43,766 bases of DNA from a virus. A program made the position numbers and the translations under genes. Location: positions 1 to 43,766 of the IMG/VR virus record IMGVR_UViG_3300032245_000671. One strand, written 5' to 3'. Below are positions 15,455-22,317 of the stretch, one piece after another (position 1 is the stretch's first letter; the number at the start of each line of letters is the position of its first letter). The notes under the pieces are model-generated. The model ran no database searches, was not told where the DNA came from, and was given only the letters and a program-made list of their open reading frames with translations.

Positions 15455-15639
15455 CCGATGTGGACTATCTGCTGAAGGTAGACACGAGCCTTTGCTGGTT
15501 CGGGGCAAAGGAAGTCGGCACTTGGTGCAAGGGTGACGGTTTGTTCATCAAGGTCATCGGCGACGCCTTCAACGTGGATGACTTTGCCGTTGTGAAGGAC
15601 ATCGGCGATGTAGAAGCGCCCCAACTGGATGTCAATCAC
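15451..15639 (-). CDS. Hypothetical protein (62 aa)
   Basis: GTG at 15639 overlaps the upstream gene by 8 bases and has GAAGG upstream. A longer form beginning at 15699 would overlap the membrane gene by 68 bases. The product, MIDIQLGRFYIADVLHNGKV and on, is a small beta-rich acidic protein. No family recognised. Confidence 0.5.
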   Translation of the reverse strand: MIDIQLGRFYIADVLHNGKVIHVEGVADDLDEQTVTLAPSADFLCPEPAKARVYLQQIVHIG

Positions 15640-15907
15640 AGGTACACCAGCCTTCGCAGGTCTTGCATGGTTGAAACTCTTGTCCCCAATCCATGTCAAT
15701 GTGCAGAACGGTGTAGAACGCTAATCCAAGAAAGACAACAGCGCCCATCCCAGATGGCATTGGTTCAACTCCCTCAAGTCCACCAATGCAACACACTGCA
15801 ATGAACGTGAAAATGGCGGCAAGGATTGCTTTGGCTCTGTTCCATTTGTAGCGATCAACGATGCGAACGTTCAAGATGAAATCACGCACTTGCGTTTGGC
15901 GCTTCAT
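15632..15907 (-). CDS. Two-pass membrane protein (91 aa)
   Basis: Basic N terminus (MKRQTQVRDFILNVRIVDRYKWNR) followed by two hydrophobic segments, AILAAIFTFIAVCCIGG and MGAVVFLGLAFYTVLHI, with a short loop. A C-terminal Cys cluster CKTCEGWCTC could bind metal. With two transmembrane segments it has a holin-like topology, but its place beside the helicase and its Cys tail argue for another role. No family recognised. Confidence 0.55.
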   Translation of the reverse strand: MKRQTQVRDFILNVRIVDRYKWNRAKAILAAIFTFIAVCCIGGLEGVEPMPSGMGAVVFLGLAFYTVLHIDMDWGQEFQPCKTCEGWCTCD

Positions 15908-15909
15908 GG

Positions 15910-16131
15910 TTATGACTCGCTTTTGAACTTGCGAATGTGGCGCTGGATTTTCCTTGTGGCTCCACAGTCAAGGGAGGCAACTGCGAAGCCGTACTTCTCA
16001 AGCCTGTCCCAGAAAGGCTCCCAATCAATCTGGTCGTCGTTTGAGAACCAGCCTTCGTAAATGTCCTCGGCGGCGCAGAGGCAGTCAAACGTGACCTCCC
16101 CTGCGTCTTGGATGGTTATTGCTTCGCTCAT
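15910..16131 (-). CDS. Hypothetical protein (73 aa)
   Basis: Begins MSEAITIQDAGEVTFDCLCA behind AAAGGAGG, in an operon started by the promoter at 16158-16186. It ends with a basic helix (TRKIQRHIRKFKSES). No family recognised. Confidence 0.6.
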   Translation of the reverse strand: MSEAITIQDAGEVTFDCLCAAEDIYEGWFSNDDQIDWEPFWDRLEKYGFAVASLDCGATRKIQRHIRKFKSES

Positions 16132-16157
16132 TTTGAGCCTCCTTTAGGTTGAGGGGA

Positions 16158-16186
16158 ACTGTACCGTGGTAAAGCCGTCGGGTCAA
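16158..16186 (-). promoter_or_regulatory. Sigma70-like promoter with ACCACGGTA core
   Basis: TTGACC (16181-16186), 17 bases, TACAGT (16158-16163). The spacer ends CTTTACCACGG, almost the same as the core of the rightward promoter at 5236-5258. A leader of about 25 bases with AAAGGAGG leads to the ATG at 16131. Confidence 0.75.
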
Positions 16187-16203
16187 GCATTCGCTTTTGA
16201 GGG

Positions 16204-16686
16204 CTAGTCCTCGGCGTAAATGTCTGTGGTGATGATTTCGGCTGGTTCGTCCATCCAGTTGAGTGGCACAAAAAAGTAACTGATGGAAGCAAAGCGCCAA
16301 GACCCTGAAGCCGCCCGAATGCGTGCTGGTCGCTTGACCAAGCCTTCGGTAAAGCCTCGCTTGGCAAGGGTTGATGCTCGCTTCGGAGTCAATGGTGCGA
16401 ACTCGCCCGTTGAATTTCCGTCTTCGTCCAGCAACATCCAAACTGCGCCGTACTGCCCATCAACAATTTTCGCTTTAACGATCGTGCCATCGCGAAAGAG
16501 TGCAGGGAACTCAGCCATGCCATTGTTGTCTGCAAGGTCTGCTTCCTTCATCAGTCGGCGTTCGGTTTGTTCGTGCGCCCACTGCGAAAGCGCACCGTCG
16601 GTGTCGCTTCGGTCAAATGACTCTTGGCTCTTGCGCGCCTCAAGTCGTGCCTGCTCGCGCAGGGAGTCTGCAGTCAATGATGTCAT
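16204..16686 (-). CDS. Hypothetical protein (160 aa)
   Basis: ATG at 16686 (MTSLTADSLREQARLEARK) just after the stop of the preceding gene, with GGAAGAAGG upstream. The first 60 residues are helical and charged. The rest is beta-rich with an SH3-like feel (GTIVKAKIVDGQYGAVWMLL, then EFAPLTPKRASTLAKRG). The frame is open further upstream but that part is Arg-rich and overlaps the neighbour. No family recognised. Confidence 0.6.
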   Translation of the reverse strand: MTSLTADSLREQARLEARKSQESFDRSDTDGALSQWAHEQTERRLMKEADLADNNGMAEFPALFRDGTIVKAKIVDGQYGAVWMLLDEDGNSTGEFAPLTPKRASTLAKRGFTEGLVKRPARIRAASGSWRFASISYFFVPLNWMDEPAEIITTDIYAED

Positions 16687-16691
16687 TTTGG

Positions 16692-17000
16692 TTACCTTCT
16701 TCCTAAGTGGTATTCGCGCTCTAATTGGTAGAGCGCCTCTTCGTCGCGCTGTTGCGCTTCGGAGAACTTCAACTCGCGTGCAGTCATGCGAGCCTTGACG
16801 ATTTCTTGCTTTGCTTTGATGCGTTGTTTGCGTTTCCACTCACGGGCTTTTTCGGGAAGGCAAACGGAGCGTCCGACGCTGTCGTTTCTAACTAACTCGT
16901 TGCACTCTGGGCAGTGGTGCCAGTCGCGTTTTAACTCTCGGATGTTGTCATCGGGAGAGCCAAAGAAAATGGCAGGGGAATGATGGTTGATAATGCTCAT
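16692..17000 (-). CDS. Basic hypothetical protein with possible zinc site (102 aa)
   Basis: Starts MSIINHHSPAIFFGSPDDN. HHCPECNEL near residues 28-36 and a later C in VCLPEKARE could form a zinc site. From residue 50 on it is a long, highly charged helix rich in K/R/E, likely coiled coil. The promoter at 17007-17035 places its transcription start at or next to the ATG, so the mRNA is predicted to be leaderless. No family recognised. Confidence 0.55.
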   Translation of the reverse strand: MSIINHHSPAIFFGSPDDNIRELKRDWHHCPECNELVRNDSVGRSVCLPEKAREWKRKQRIKAKQEIVKARMTARELKFSEAQQRDEEALYQLEREYHLGRR

Positions 17001-17006
17001 GGCTTC

Positions 17007-17035
17007 ATTTTGCCGAGAAACTCAACCCCAGTCAA
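17007..17035 (-). promoter_or_regulatory. Predicted leaderless promoter (TTGACT-17-CAAAAT)
   Basis: TTGACT at 17030-17035, spacer of 17, CAAAAT at 17007-17012, then six bases to the ATG at 17000. The element closely matches the one at 37629-37658: both have the TTGACT, GTTTC and CGGCAA features and end six bases before the start. Confidence 0.65.
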
Positions 17036-17068
17036 GCCAATCGGGGCTATTTGCCAGAATTAGCCGAA

Positions 17069-17302
17069 TTAGGGCATTTCGGGGATAATCCCCAAAGTAT
17101 CCACTTCATGTTGGGTTGCCCGTCGGATTACGGGGCTGTCAAGGGTGGAAAGGGACTGTCCTCTAAGGAACCAGCCTCGGCTGTGGGCAATCCTGTGGGC
17201 GTCTGCCCGAGTTGAGGCGACGACCAGCCACTTACCCCCGATGCTCCAAACATAAGCCGTTACAGCGCCGTAGAACTCCGTGGAGTCGGTGTATTCATCC
17301 AT
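17069..17302 (-). CDS. Hypothetical protein (77 aa)
   Basis: ATG at 17302 overlaps the preceding gene by 8 bases (ATGGATGA). It reads MDEYTDSTEFYGAVTAYVWS, then GKWLVVASTRADAHRIAHSR. The pattern of a short sheet plus helix suggests a small alpha/beta domain. No family recognised. Confidence 0.55.
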   Translation of the reverse strand: MDEYTDSTEFYGAVTAYVWSIGGKWLVVASTRADAHRIAHSRGWFLRGQSLSTLDSPVIRRATQHEVDTLGIIPEMP

Positions 17303-17543
17303 CGGATGGCTCCTTTGTGTCTGGGTGCTTGCGCAAATCGGCAAACAGCGCCTGATCGGTCACGGAGCACGCCTCGGCGATTTGCTTATAGGGGACAGAA
17401 TGGAGCCGAAGTCGGCGAATGATGCCACGGCGTTGTACGCCAATGGAAGCGACTGCTTGCTGGTGTTCGCGCATCATTTCGGTGAGCGCCTTTGCTGTGT
17501 CAAGGTCGGATATGGGGTCATAAGAGGGGAACGGGCTATTCAT
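17295..17543 (-). CDS. Small HTH-type protein (82 aa)
   Basis: Starts MNSPFPSYDPISDLDTAKAL. The second half (RRGIIRRLRLHSVPYKQIAE, then VTDQALFADLRKH) has the spacing of a helix-turn-helix of the sigma region 4 or MarR-like kind. A strong -10 (TATAGT) lies 7 bases before the ATG, predicting a leaderless mRNA. Upstream coding potential in this frame is poor, so the long form is rejected. A small transcription regulator is likely but not proven. Confidence 0.55.
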   Translation of the reverse strand: MNSPFPSYDPISDLDTAKALTEMMREHQQAVASIGVQRRGIIRRLRLHSVPYKQIAEACSVTDQALFADLRKHPDTKEPSDG

Positions 17544-17550
17544 GCAACCG

Positions 17551-17580
17551 ACTATAGCCTGCTTGCTATACCCTCGTCTA
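17551..17580 (-). promoter_or_regulatory. Predicted leaderless promoter (TAGACG-18-TATAGT)
   Basis: TATAGT at 17551-17556 with TAGACG at 17575-17580. Seven bases separate the -10 from the ATG at 17543. Confidence 0.55.
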
Positions 17581-18075
17581 CTCGTCAACGTCTTTATTTG
17601 CTTCGCGCACTTTTTCAAGGTTGGCGTCGGTTGGGTGTGCCAACCAGATGGAGACGGCTTCGTGGAGGCGCTCAAGCGATGCGCGTTTACGTCCTGCTTT
17701 GGTGGTGACGGGGCTGTCGTTTCTGGCGGCGTCAAGGTAGTTCGCTCGGAACTTGGCGTGGACGTATGGCTGGCAGTTGTTGCGCGTTGACTTCAAGGCA
17801 AAGACCAATCCAGCGCCGTGAAGGGTGGAAAGTGCGCCAGAGGCTTGTCCGTGGTGTAAGTCAAGTTCGTCGGCGACGTCTTTCCATGTTGCACCGACCG
17901 TTCCCAATCGGGCTAGAAGGTCAAGTATCTCTTTCTGCCGTTTGGAAGTTTTGCCGTTGGCATCTTCGCGTTTGGCGCGCCCTGCCGATGTTGGGGAGTC
18001 CTCCACGCTCGGGGCTGGTAGGCGACGGTAGTAGTCGTCTTCGTTGTTGTAACTGAATAGGTCTGGATGTTCCAT
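17578..18075 (-). CDS. Winged-helix DNA-binding protein (165 aa)
   Basis: Starts MEHPDLFSYNNEDDYYRRL behind GAGGAGAA. Residues around 48-98 read SKRQKEILDLLARLG, then TWKDVADELDLHHGQASGAL and HGAGLVFALK, a clear winged helix-turn-helix with recognition helix and wing. The C-terminal part is helical and charged. Transcribed from the promoter at 18104-18132. Probably a phage transcription regulator; the target is unknown. Confidence 0.65.
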   Translation of the reverse strand: MEHPDLFSYNNEDDYYRRLPAPSVEDSPTSAGRAKREDANGKTSKRQKEILDLLARLGTVGATWKDVADELDLHHGQASGALSTLHGAGLVFALKSTRNNCQPYVHAKFRANYLDAARNDSPVTTKAGRKRASLERLHEAVSIWLAHPTDANLEKVREANKDVDE

Positions 18076-18103
18076 TGGGTTCTCCTCGGTAAAGGTTGAG
18101 GAG

Positions 18104-18132
18104 ACAGTACCGTGGTTTAGTTCAGGGTTCAA
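18104..18132 (-). promoter_or_regulatory. Sigma70-like promoter with ACCACGGTA core
   Basis: TTGAAC (18127-18132), 17 bases, TACTGT (18104-18109). The spacer ends AAACCACGG, the same core as at 16158. The -35 overlaps the end of the RusA-like gene, so the promoter sits inside the upstream gene's tail. Confidence 0.7.
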
Positions 18133-18505
18133 GCACTACTAGCGTCACCACAAGGAAGTCAGCAGTTGCTCGGATAGGGGCGTGGTACGTCACTGCCTTC
18201 ACATACCGAGGGTCATCATCTGGGATGACGTTGGCATCAACCAACCCGTCAATAATTGCTTTGAGTGCTGGATGGCAGGCGTCGGCATCTTGCAGTCTGC
18301 CTTTGAGGTGTGGATGCGAATGGACATGGATTGCCGTTAGCGAGGGTATGCGTTTCCGTCGCGCCAATGTCGCAGACATCGTCCTCCACTCGCGAACATG
18401 GCGCGCTCTCTCCATGTGGTGCATCCTGCGTTCAGCGTTGATGGTGAACGGACGCATCGGTATGCGTAGTGACCATTCTTGTGGTTCATTCAACTTTTCG
18501 GACAT
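18122..18505 (-). CDS. RusA-like Holliday junction resolvase
   Basis: 127 residues, close to the RusA size. The N terminus has LRIPMRPFTINAERR and the core has the family pattern DADACHPALKAIIDGLVDAN at 73-92 followed by PDDDPRYVKAV, giving the acidic residues D73, D75, D86 and D96-98 and Lys82 typical of RusA catalysis. RusA dimers cut four-way junctions to resolve recombination or packaging intermediates. ATG at 18505 is chosen over an upstream TTG. Neighbouring genes include Gam and an annealing-type ATPase, forming a recombination module. Confidence 0.75.
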   Translation of the reverse strand: MSEKLNEPQEWSLRIPMRPFTINAERRMHHMERARHVREWRTMSATLARRKRIPSLTAIHVHSHPHLKGRLQDADACHPALKAIIDGLVDANVIPDDDPRYVKAVTYHAPIRATADFLVVTLVVLEP

Positions 18506-18794
18506 TCTCGTAAGTTTCGCAGGCAAGGTCTAGCAACACGTCTGTGCCTTCAACACGGTGCTTCAAGTCCCAATCGTTACTGTTGTCGCCAACGATGCTG
18601 ACCAGAGCGTTGCCAACTTCATCAAGGGCTGACTCCAATTGCTCAATCCTTGCGAACAGGTCGTGCAGGGTTGAAGTCCAGTCTTCGGTGTTCAATCCCC
18701 AACGGAACTTCTCGATCCTTTGCTGAAGCCCACATGAGCAGTCGCCATGAGAGGCGTGTGCTACTGCGCGTCGCATTTCGTCGTGGTCAGTCAT
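18486..18794 (-). CDS. Hypothetical helical protein (102 aa)
   Basis: Starts MTDHDEMRRAVAHASHG, with CSCG near residue 20, then mostly acidic helices (FARIEQLESALDEVGNALV). Overlaps the preceding gene by 8 bases (ATGACTGA) and the RusA-like gene by 20 bases. No family recognised. Confidence 0.55.
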   Translation of the reverse strand: MTDHDEMRRAVAHASHGDCSCGLQQRIEKFRWGLNTEDWTSTLHDLFARIEQLESALDEVGNALVSIVGDNSNDWDLKHRVEGTDVLLDLACETYENVRKVE

Positions 18795-19056
18795 CAAGAG
18801 AAGAATACTCTATGAAACTAATCCCGTTCCCTGTTAAGGCTGGAGGGACTACAGCGCCACCAATGCGTACTTTGCCTCTTCCAATTTTGGCAAACAGCCT
18901 GATGACTTGTCCGTGGACGGCATCGTTCTCGCGAAGATGCTGGTCTATTTTGTCTAGCAAAATCCAGAGGTCTTGAACGTCGGGACTTCCTCCCGTGATT
19001 GACATTTGTGCTTTTTGAATTTCGTCACAAAGTTTGTCGGTGATTGGGTTATTCAT
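18787..19056 (-). CDS. Hypothetical protein (89 aa)
   Basis: MNNPITDKLCDEIQKAQMSI start, then acidic helices and a C-terminal beta segment (RGKVRIGGAVVPPALTGNG). Overlaps the HNH gene by 8 bases. No family recognised. Confidence 0.55.
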   Translation of the reverse strand: MNNPITDKLCDEIQKAQMSITGGSPDVQDLWILLDKIDQHLRENDAVHGQVIRLFAKIGRGKVRIGGAVVPPALTGNGISFIEYSSLDD

Positions 19057-19393
19057 TTTCTATTCCTTTTTCGGGTTGGTGTAAGAGGTGACCTAGTTCA
19101 AATGAACGTTGTGGATTGCGATGGATGTCTTCATGGCAAGTCCAGCAGACTGCCAGAAGGTTCTCAGGAGTTTCTTTTCCACCTTGCGAGCGGCGAAGGC
19201 GATGGTGGAGATGATTTGCTTCGTAGGTGCAACATTCAAGGCGCGCTTCGCACCGACCGTTTGTGCGCTGGTTGATTTGCTTCTTAACATCGCTGGAAGC
19301 CGACTTAGATGGTTTCTGCTTCAAGGGCGTGCGCTTGAGAGGAGTTGTGCTTCGTTTTAGGGGCGTTCTCCGTAATGGCGCGCTTCGTTTCAT
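19049..19393 (-). CDS. HNH endonuclease
   Basis: 114 residues. The HNH core is ANHLHHRLRRSQGGKE at 59-74, PENLLAVCWTCHEDIH at 76-91, with catalytic His63/64, Asn78 and His91 and zinc Cys at 48, 55 and 83/86. The N terminus is a repeated basic motif (PLRRTPLKR, PLKRTPLK) seen in front of many phage HNH proteins, probably a DNA-contacting tail. HNH proteins may nick DNA during packaging or act as homing enzymes. Its first 89 bases overlap the end of the upstream gene in another frame, so the N-terminal tail is dual-coded. Confidence 0.8.
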   Translation of the reverse strand: MKRSAPLRRTPLKRSTTPLKRTPLKQKPSKSASSDVKKQINQRTNGRCEARLECCTYEANHLHHRLRRSQGGKETPENLLAVCWTCHEDIHRNPQRSFELGHLLHQPEKGIENE

Positions 19394-19868
19394 TTGATAA
19401 ACCTATCTCATTGGCGCCTCTTGAAAGAACGGTGGCGCGTTCGTGCTTTTCAGTTGCTTTGTCGTAGATACGCAGGAAATGTGCTCTCAAAGTGTCGGGC
19501 TGTTCTGACATTCTGAAACGGTACAAACCTCCCAAAGACCGAACCACCTCTTCCACAATTGGGTGACTCCACGGTTCAATCACGATTTGTCTTGAGTGGC
19601 GTTCCATCTGTGTCAAAACTTCCGACAACGCATCCGAGGCGTCGGGAGGCAACACGCCTGCCAGACGAGCGACTTCTTTGCGAATGATGGCAGGGCTAGG
19701 GAATCGCTCGTTTGAAGCCGACAGGCGCCTTACAGCGCGTTTGGTGGCTTCGTAGTCAAGGTCGGCGAGCAAATCGGCATACACAGCAACTGTCTCCTTA
19801 CTGAGGGAGATATACGGATGGGCGGCTGATGCGTAAGCAAGCACCTCGGACACTTCAACTGGCGTCAT
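19305..19868 (-). CDS. Replicative helicase loader/inhibitor-like protein (G39P type)
   Basis: 187 residues. The first 75 residues are all-helical with the pattern SKETVAVYADLLADLDYEAT, then AVRRLSASNERFPSPAIIRK, typical of the G39P/replication loader N-terminal domain of phages. Such proteins bring a hexameric helicase to the origin-bound initiator. It follows the initiator gene directly (14-base overlap), the normal order for this pair. No replicative DnaB-type helicase is in the window, so it would have to recruit the host one. Confidence 0.65.
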   Translation of the reverse strand: MTPVEVSEVLAYASAAHPYISLSKETVAVYADLLADLDYEATKRAVRRLSASNERFPSPAIIRKEVARLAGVLPPDASDALSEVLTQMERHSRQIVIEPWSHPIVEEVVRSLGGLYRFRMSEQPDTLRAHFLRIYDKATEKHERATVLSRGANEIGLSNETKRAITENAPKTKHNSSQAHALEAETI

Positions 19869-20589
19869 TCAAATCCTCCAAAAACTCCTTTATGCCTGCA
19901 AAGCCACGAGGCGCGTTTCGTTTGCCTGCCGTAATCGTCTGCGTGTAAGACGCTGGAAGGTTCCCGTGTCCACTTTGAGCGCACGCTTCAGCGCTGGCAA
20001 TCAAAAGGGCTAGTTCCTTTCCCTCCGACAGCATTCGTTTAGCATCGCGACCAATGCGACCGATGAGTTGCTTATCTGGTTGCTCGTTGTAAAGACTGAC
20101 GAAAGCATCCACAAACGCTTTCACAACGTTTGCACCACTTGGTGGTGTAATTACTTCTTTAAGTTCTTTAAGTTCTTTAAGAGTAGTAGAACTTGCGATT
20201 TCGCTTTTTGGAACTTGCGATTTCGGGGGTTTGGATTTTGCGATTTCGCCATTTCCATTTTGCGTTTCCGCTAAATGGTTTAGCGCATCGTAATCCACTC
20301 TCCACCAAGTCCGACGCTGGAACGCCTCGGGGTTTGAAGTGATGAGAATGCCACGGTCACGCAGTCGTTTAGTCGTTCTGGTGACGGCATCGGGTGAAAG
20401 CCCAATGGCATCTGACAAGTCACGAACGGTTGCTGGAACCCAACGGTGACCATCGCTTTCTTTTCCACCAGTCTGAAGTTGATAATGAATTTCCTGAAGT
20501 ACCGCCGCGTCGGCGAGTGCTCCAAGCGTGCGAACGAGCGACGGAAATACCGCCACAAACCGTTCATTGAGGAGCAAGGCTGTGCTCAT
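19855..20589 (-). CDS. Replication initiator (winged helix, origin-containing)
   Basis: 244 residues. The N-terminal domain (about 1-95) is a winged helix: VLQEIHYQLQTGG, ATVRDLSDAIGLSPDAVTR, LRDRGILITSNPEAF, as in phage replisome organisers. Residues 115-150 form a low-complexity linker, and the C-terminal helical domain (VVKAFVDAFVSLYNEQP and on) would contact the helicase loader. The linker DNA carries iterons (20193-20270) and AT-rich repeats (20154-20181), as in lambda O, where the origin lies within the initiator gene. The loader-like gene follows. Assigned by fold pattern, context and the internal origin-like repeats. Confidence 0.75.
   Translation of the reverse strand: MSTALLLNERFVAVFPSLVRTLGALADAAVLQEIHYQLQTGGKESDGHRWVPATVRDLSDAIGLSPDAVTRTTKRLRDRGILITSNPEAFQRRTWWRVDYDALNHLAETQNGNGEIAKSKPPKSQVPKSEIASSTTLKELKELKEVITPPSGANVVKAFVDAFVSLYNEQPDKQLIGRIGRDAKRMLSEGKELALLIASAEACAQSGHGNLPASYTQTITAGKRNAPRGFAGIKEFLEDLNDAS
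20154..20181. repeat. AT-rich direct repeats (candidate DNA-unwinding element)
   Basis: Three tandem copies of TTCTTTAAG in the plus strand, 9 bases each, coding for LKELKELKE in the initiator. They lie about 10 bases from the iteron array. AT-rich tandem repeats adjacent to iterons are the usual form of an unwinding element. Confidence 0.6.
20193..20270. repeat. Four-copy iteron array, candidate replication origin
   Basis: TTGCGATTTCG occurs exactly at 20193-20203, 20215-20225 and 20238-20248; a variant TTGCGTTTCCG is at 20260-20270. Start-to-start distances are 22, 23 and 22 bases, about two helical turns, so all sites face the same side of the DNA. Because 22 and 23 are not multiples of three, the three perfect copies are read in different frames (SEIAS, PKSQV, GEIAK), so the repeat is conserved as DNA and not as protein. 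Confidence 0.8.
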
Positions 20590-20672
20590 ATGCCTCCCTG
20601 ATTAGGGTGCGAAAGTTACCACGAGTTCGTGGAAGTGTTGCGCAAAGAAAATGTCTGATAGTTTGTCTGAGA
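20590..20672 (-). promoter_or_regulatory. Regulatory region upstream of the initiator gene, with palindrome
   Basis: CCACGA-GT-TCGTGG (20619-20632) is a 6+2+6 inverted repeat. Immediately downstream on the minus strand is TAACTT (20613-20618) as a possible -10; TTGCGC at 20640-20645 is too far (21 bases) for an ideal -35. The palindrome would thus sit in the promoter spacer as an operator. An AGGGAGG ribosome binding site precedes the ATG at 20589. Confidence 0.4.
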
Positions 20673-20726
20673 TGCGCTCAGTCGGGTTTGAGCCATCCGA
20701 GGTTGTTCATTCCTCGCGCTAAAGCC

Positions 20727-20760
20727 AGTCGCAGGTGATCAGGGACGACCACCTGCGACT
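20727..20760 (-). terminator. Strong hairpin after the Sak4-like gene
   Basis: AGTCGCAGGTG (20727-20737) pairs perfectly with CACCTGCGACT (20750-20760) around a 12-base loop, and the stem extends with AAGCC/GGCTT after one bulged base. On the minus strand the hairpin ends GGCTTTAGCG, so only a short T run. It begins 12 bases after the stop of the ATPase gene and is followed by the initiator's own promoter region, as expected for an operon end. Confidence 0.7.
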
Positions 20761-20772
20761 TGGCTTGGCGAA

Positions 20773-21699
20773 TCAGAACGCCTCTTCTGGTTCCAGTTCC
20801 TCAACCAATTCTTCAGCCATTGTGGTGGCTTCAACAATTAGCAAGTTGACTGTTTCAAGGGAGTCTTCGGTTAACAGTTCCACCTTTGGGAGTCCTGCTT
20901 CTTTCCATGCGCCTTTAAGGAACTCGCGCTGGAAGCCGTCAAGGTTTGCGATGCGTTGCTTCACCGTGTCACCCACGTTGCGAGTCACCATTGCCTTGCC
21001 ACTCTTCAGCCATTCAAGGAATGTCTCGGCGCTAGAAAGCGTGTCGTTGGGCGTGAACACCTTGTCAGCGAAGGAAGCGAAGCGACTCTTGGCGACGTGC
21101 GCGCGATGAGTGTTGGCTTCAATTTCCAGCATCATTGTGAACTCAAACTCAATGTCGGAACGTTGCTGTGGAGCCAAGCCAATCTTGCGAGGAGTTACTT
21201 TGCCTCGTTCATCTGGTTCCATGACCCATTCGGTTTTGGCTCGCATCGTTGCCATCAAGTGACCGTCAAAGCCAAGCAGGGCGTCAATCATGCGCTGTTG
21301 GATGGGCGTGCCAACTTGCCACGCGGCATGGCTGTTTCCCTTAAAACGCGCTGATGCCTGATCAACAATTTCAAGCGTGCCACCTTGACCACTCCAGAAG
21401 TGGGTAAGGGAATCAACGACTACGACTTTGTAGCCTGCGTTGGTTGCTGAGTTGAGGGCTTCCACCAAACGGTCTGGATGGTACGGAGGGCGCATTTCCA
21501 GCACATCAAATTTGAACTGGTCTGCGTAGAGGCTTGCCGAACCTCGCTCTGTGTCAATGACTGCGATTGGTTGCCCTTCGGCGAGGGCTGTTGCCCAAGT
21601 CAAAGCCCAGAAGGTCTTACCAGACCCCGAGGCTCCTGAGAAAGCGACACGCGCTCGCGCCTGTTGCTTTGTTGCTGGTTGGAATAAGTGGTTGCTCAT
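20773..21699 (-). CDS. Sak4-like RecA-fold ATPase (single-strand annealing/recombination)
   Basis: 308 residues. Walker A is GASGSGKT at 22-29; AVIDTERGSASLYADQF near 45-61 and VVVVDSLTHFWSG near 95 give the Walker B and the switch residues. MATMRAKTEWVM resembles the sensor strand of the AAA_24/Sak4 group. These phage proteins are RecA/Rad51-related and work with an SSB or annealing partner. The C-terminal acidic tail (EELVEELEPEEAF) resembles SSB-like recruiting tails. The Gam-like gene is directly upstream, and the terminator-like hairpin directly downstream. Confidence 0.75.
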   Translation of the reverse strand: MSNHLFQPATKQQARARVAFSGASGSGKTFWALTWATALAEGQPIAVIDTERGSASLYADQFKFDVLEMRPPYHPDRLVEALNSATNAGYKVVVVDSLTHFWSGQGGTLEIVDQASARFKGNSHAAWQVGTPIQQRMIDALLGFDGHLMATMRAKTEWVMEPDERGKVTPRKIGLAPQQRSDIEFEFTMMLEIEANTHRAHVAKSRFASFADKVFTPNDTLSSAETFLEWLKSGKAMVTRNVGDTVKQRIANLDGFQREFLKGAWKEAGLPKVELLTEDSLETVNLLIVEATTMAEELVEELEPEEAF

Positions 21700-21711
21700 T
21701 TTGGTTTCTCC

Positions 21712-22272
21712 TTAAAGTGTCGGGGTGACGGAAACTGTCATATTGATGTTTTCAACGGTGACGCCGGGGAGGACTTCGCCCTCTTCGGTGACAATTCGTC
21801 CATCGTTGACGCGTTCGGCGAACGCCTCCTTCAAAGCAGAAAGAGAAGGTTCCTCTTTGACTTTGATGAGTTCTGGAAAGTTCTCGCGCAACCACGGAAG
21901 CAGAATGTCTGCCGTGATATGCCATTTGTCGGTTCCTGCGCGAGTGGCAATTTTGCCGTGGGGTAGGGAGATGGTTTTGCGATCGGCATCAACGCGTTGG
22001 CGTCGTCCGTAGTCCATTAGCAGGTTCTCAAAGAACGATGCGTTGGTGTCTAGTGGCTTATTGACTGACTCAGCCCATTCAAGGATGCGTTCAACTTCGG
22101 CTTGAGCGATGTTGCCGTTTTCTTTTTGTTTTGAGCGAATGGTGGCAAGTTTGCGCATTGCCCAAGTTGCTGTCGCATCATCTTCAATGCGAAAGTGCTC
22201 GCGCTTCTGTTCGTCATCAACGATGGCGTCCAGTTCATGTGGCAGTTCGGGTGGGACGGTTGTGGTGCTCAT
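21712..22272 (-). CDS. Gam-like host nuclease inhibitor
   Basis: 186 residues with the Mu Gam family layout: an N-terminal charged coiled coil (ATWAMRKLATIRSKQKENGN, ERILEWAES) and then SFFENLLMDYGRRQR, followed by KTISLPHGKIATRAGTDKW, the conserved 'sLP.Gk...r..' strand. Gam-like proteins coat linear DNA ends and protect them from host exonucleases such as RecBCD or AddAB. It precedes the Sak4-like ATPase, forming a recombination pair. The C-terminal beta extension (EVLPGVTVENINMTVSVTP) is common in this family. Confidence 0.8.
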   Translation of the reverse strand: MSTTTVPPELPHELDAIVDDEQKREHFRIEDDATATWAMRKLATIRSKQKENGNIAQAEVERILEWAESVNKPLDTNASFFENLLMDYGRRQRVDADRKTISLPHGKIATRAGTDKWHITADILLPWLRENFPELIKVKEEPSLSALKEAFAERVNDGRIVTEEGEVLPGVTVENINMTVSVTPTL

Positions 22273-22317
22273 GGTGCTCCTTGTTTTGGGTTGGGTTATT
22301 GAACCAAATGGCTGTGT

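Noticed and set aside
12965-15508. Recoding of UGA as an amino acid throughout the genome
   Set aside because: Many genes end with TGA in ATGA/TGATG overlaps with well-supported next genes, so UGA is a stop here.
20154-20270. Possible CRISPR array from repeated short sequences
   Set aside because: Repeats are 9-11 bases with 22-base periodicity, no CRISPR-length repeats or spacers; better explained as iterons and an unwinding element.
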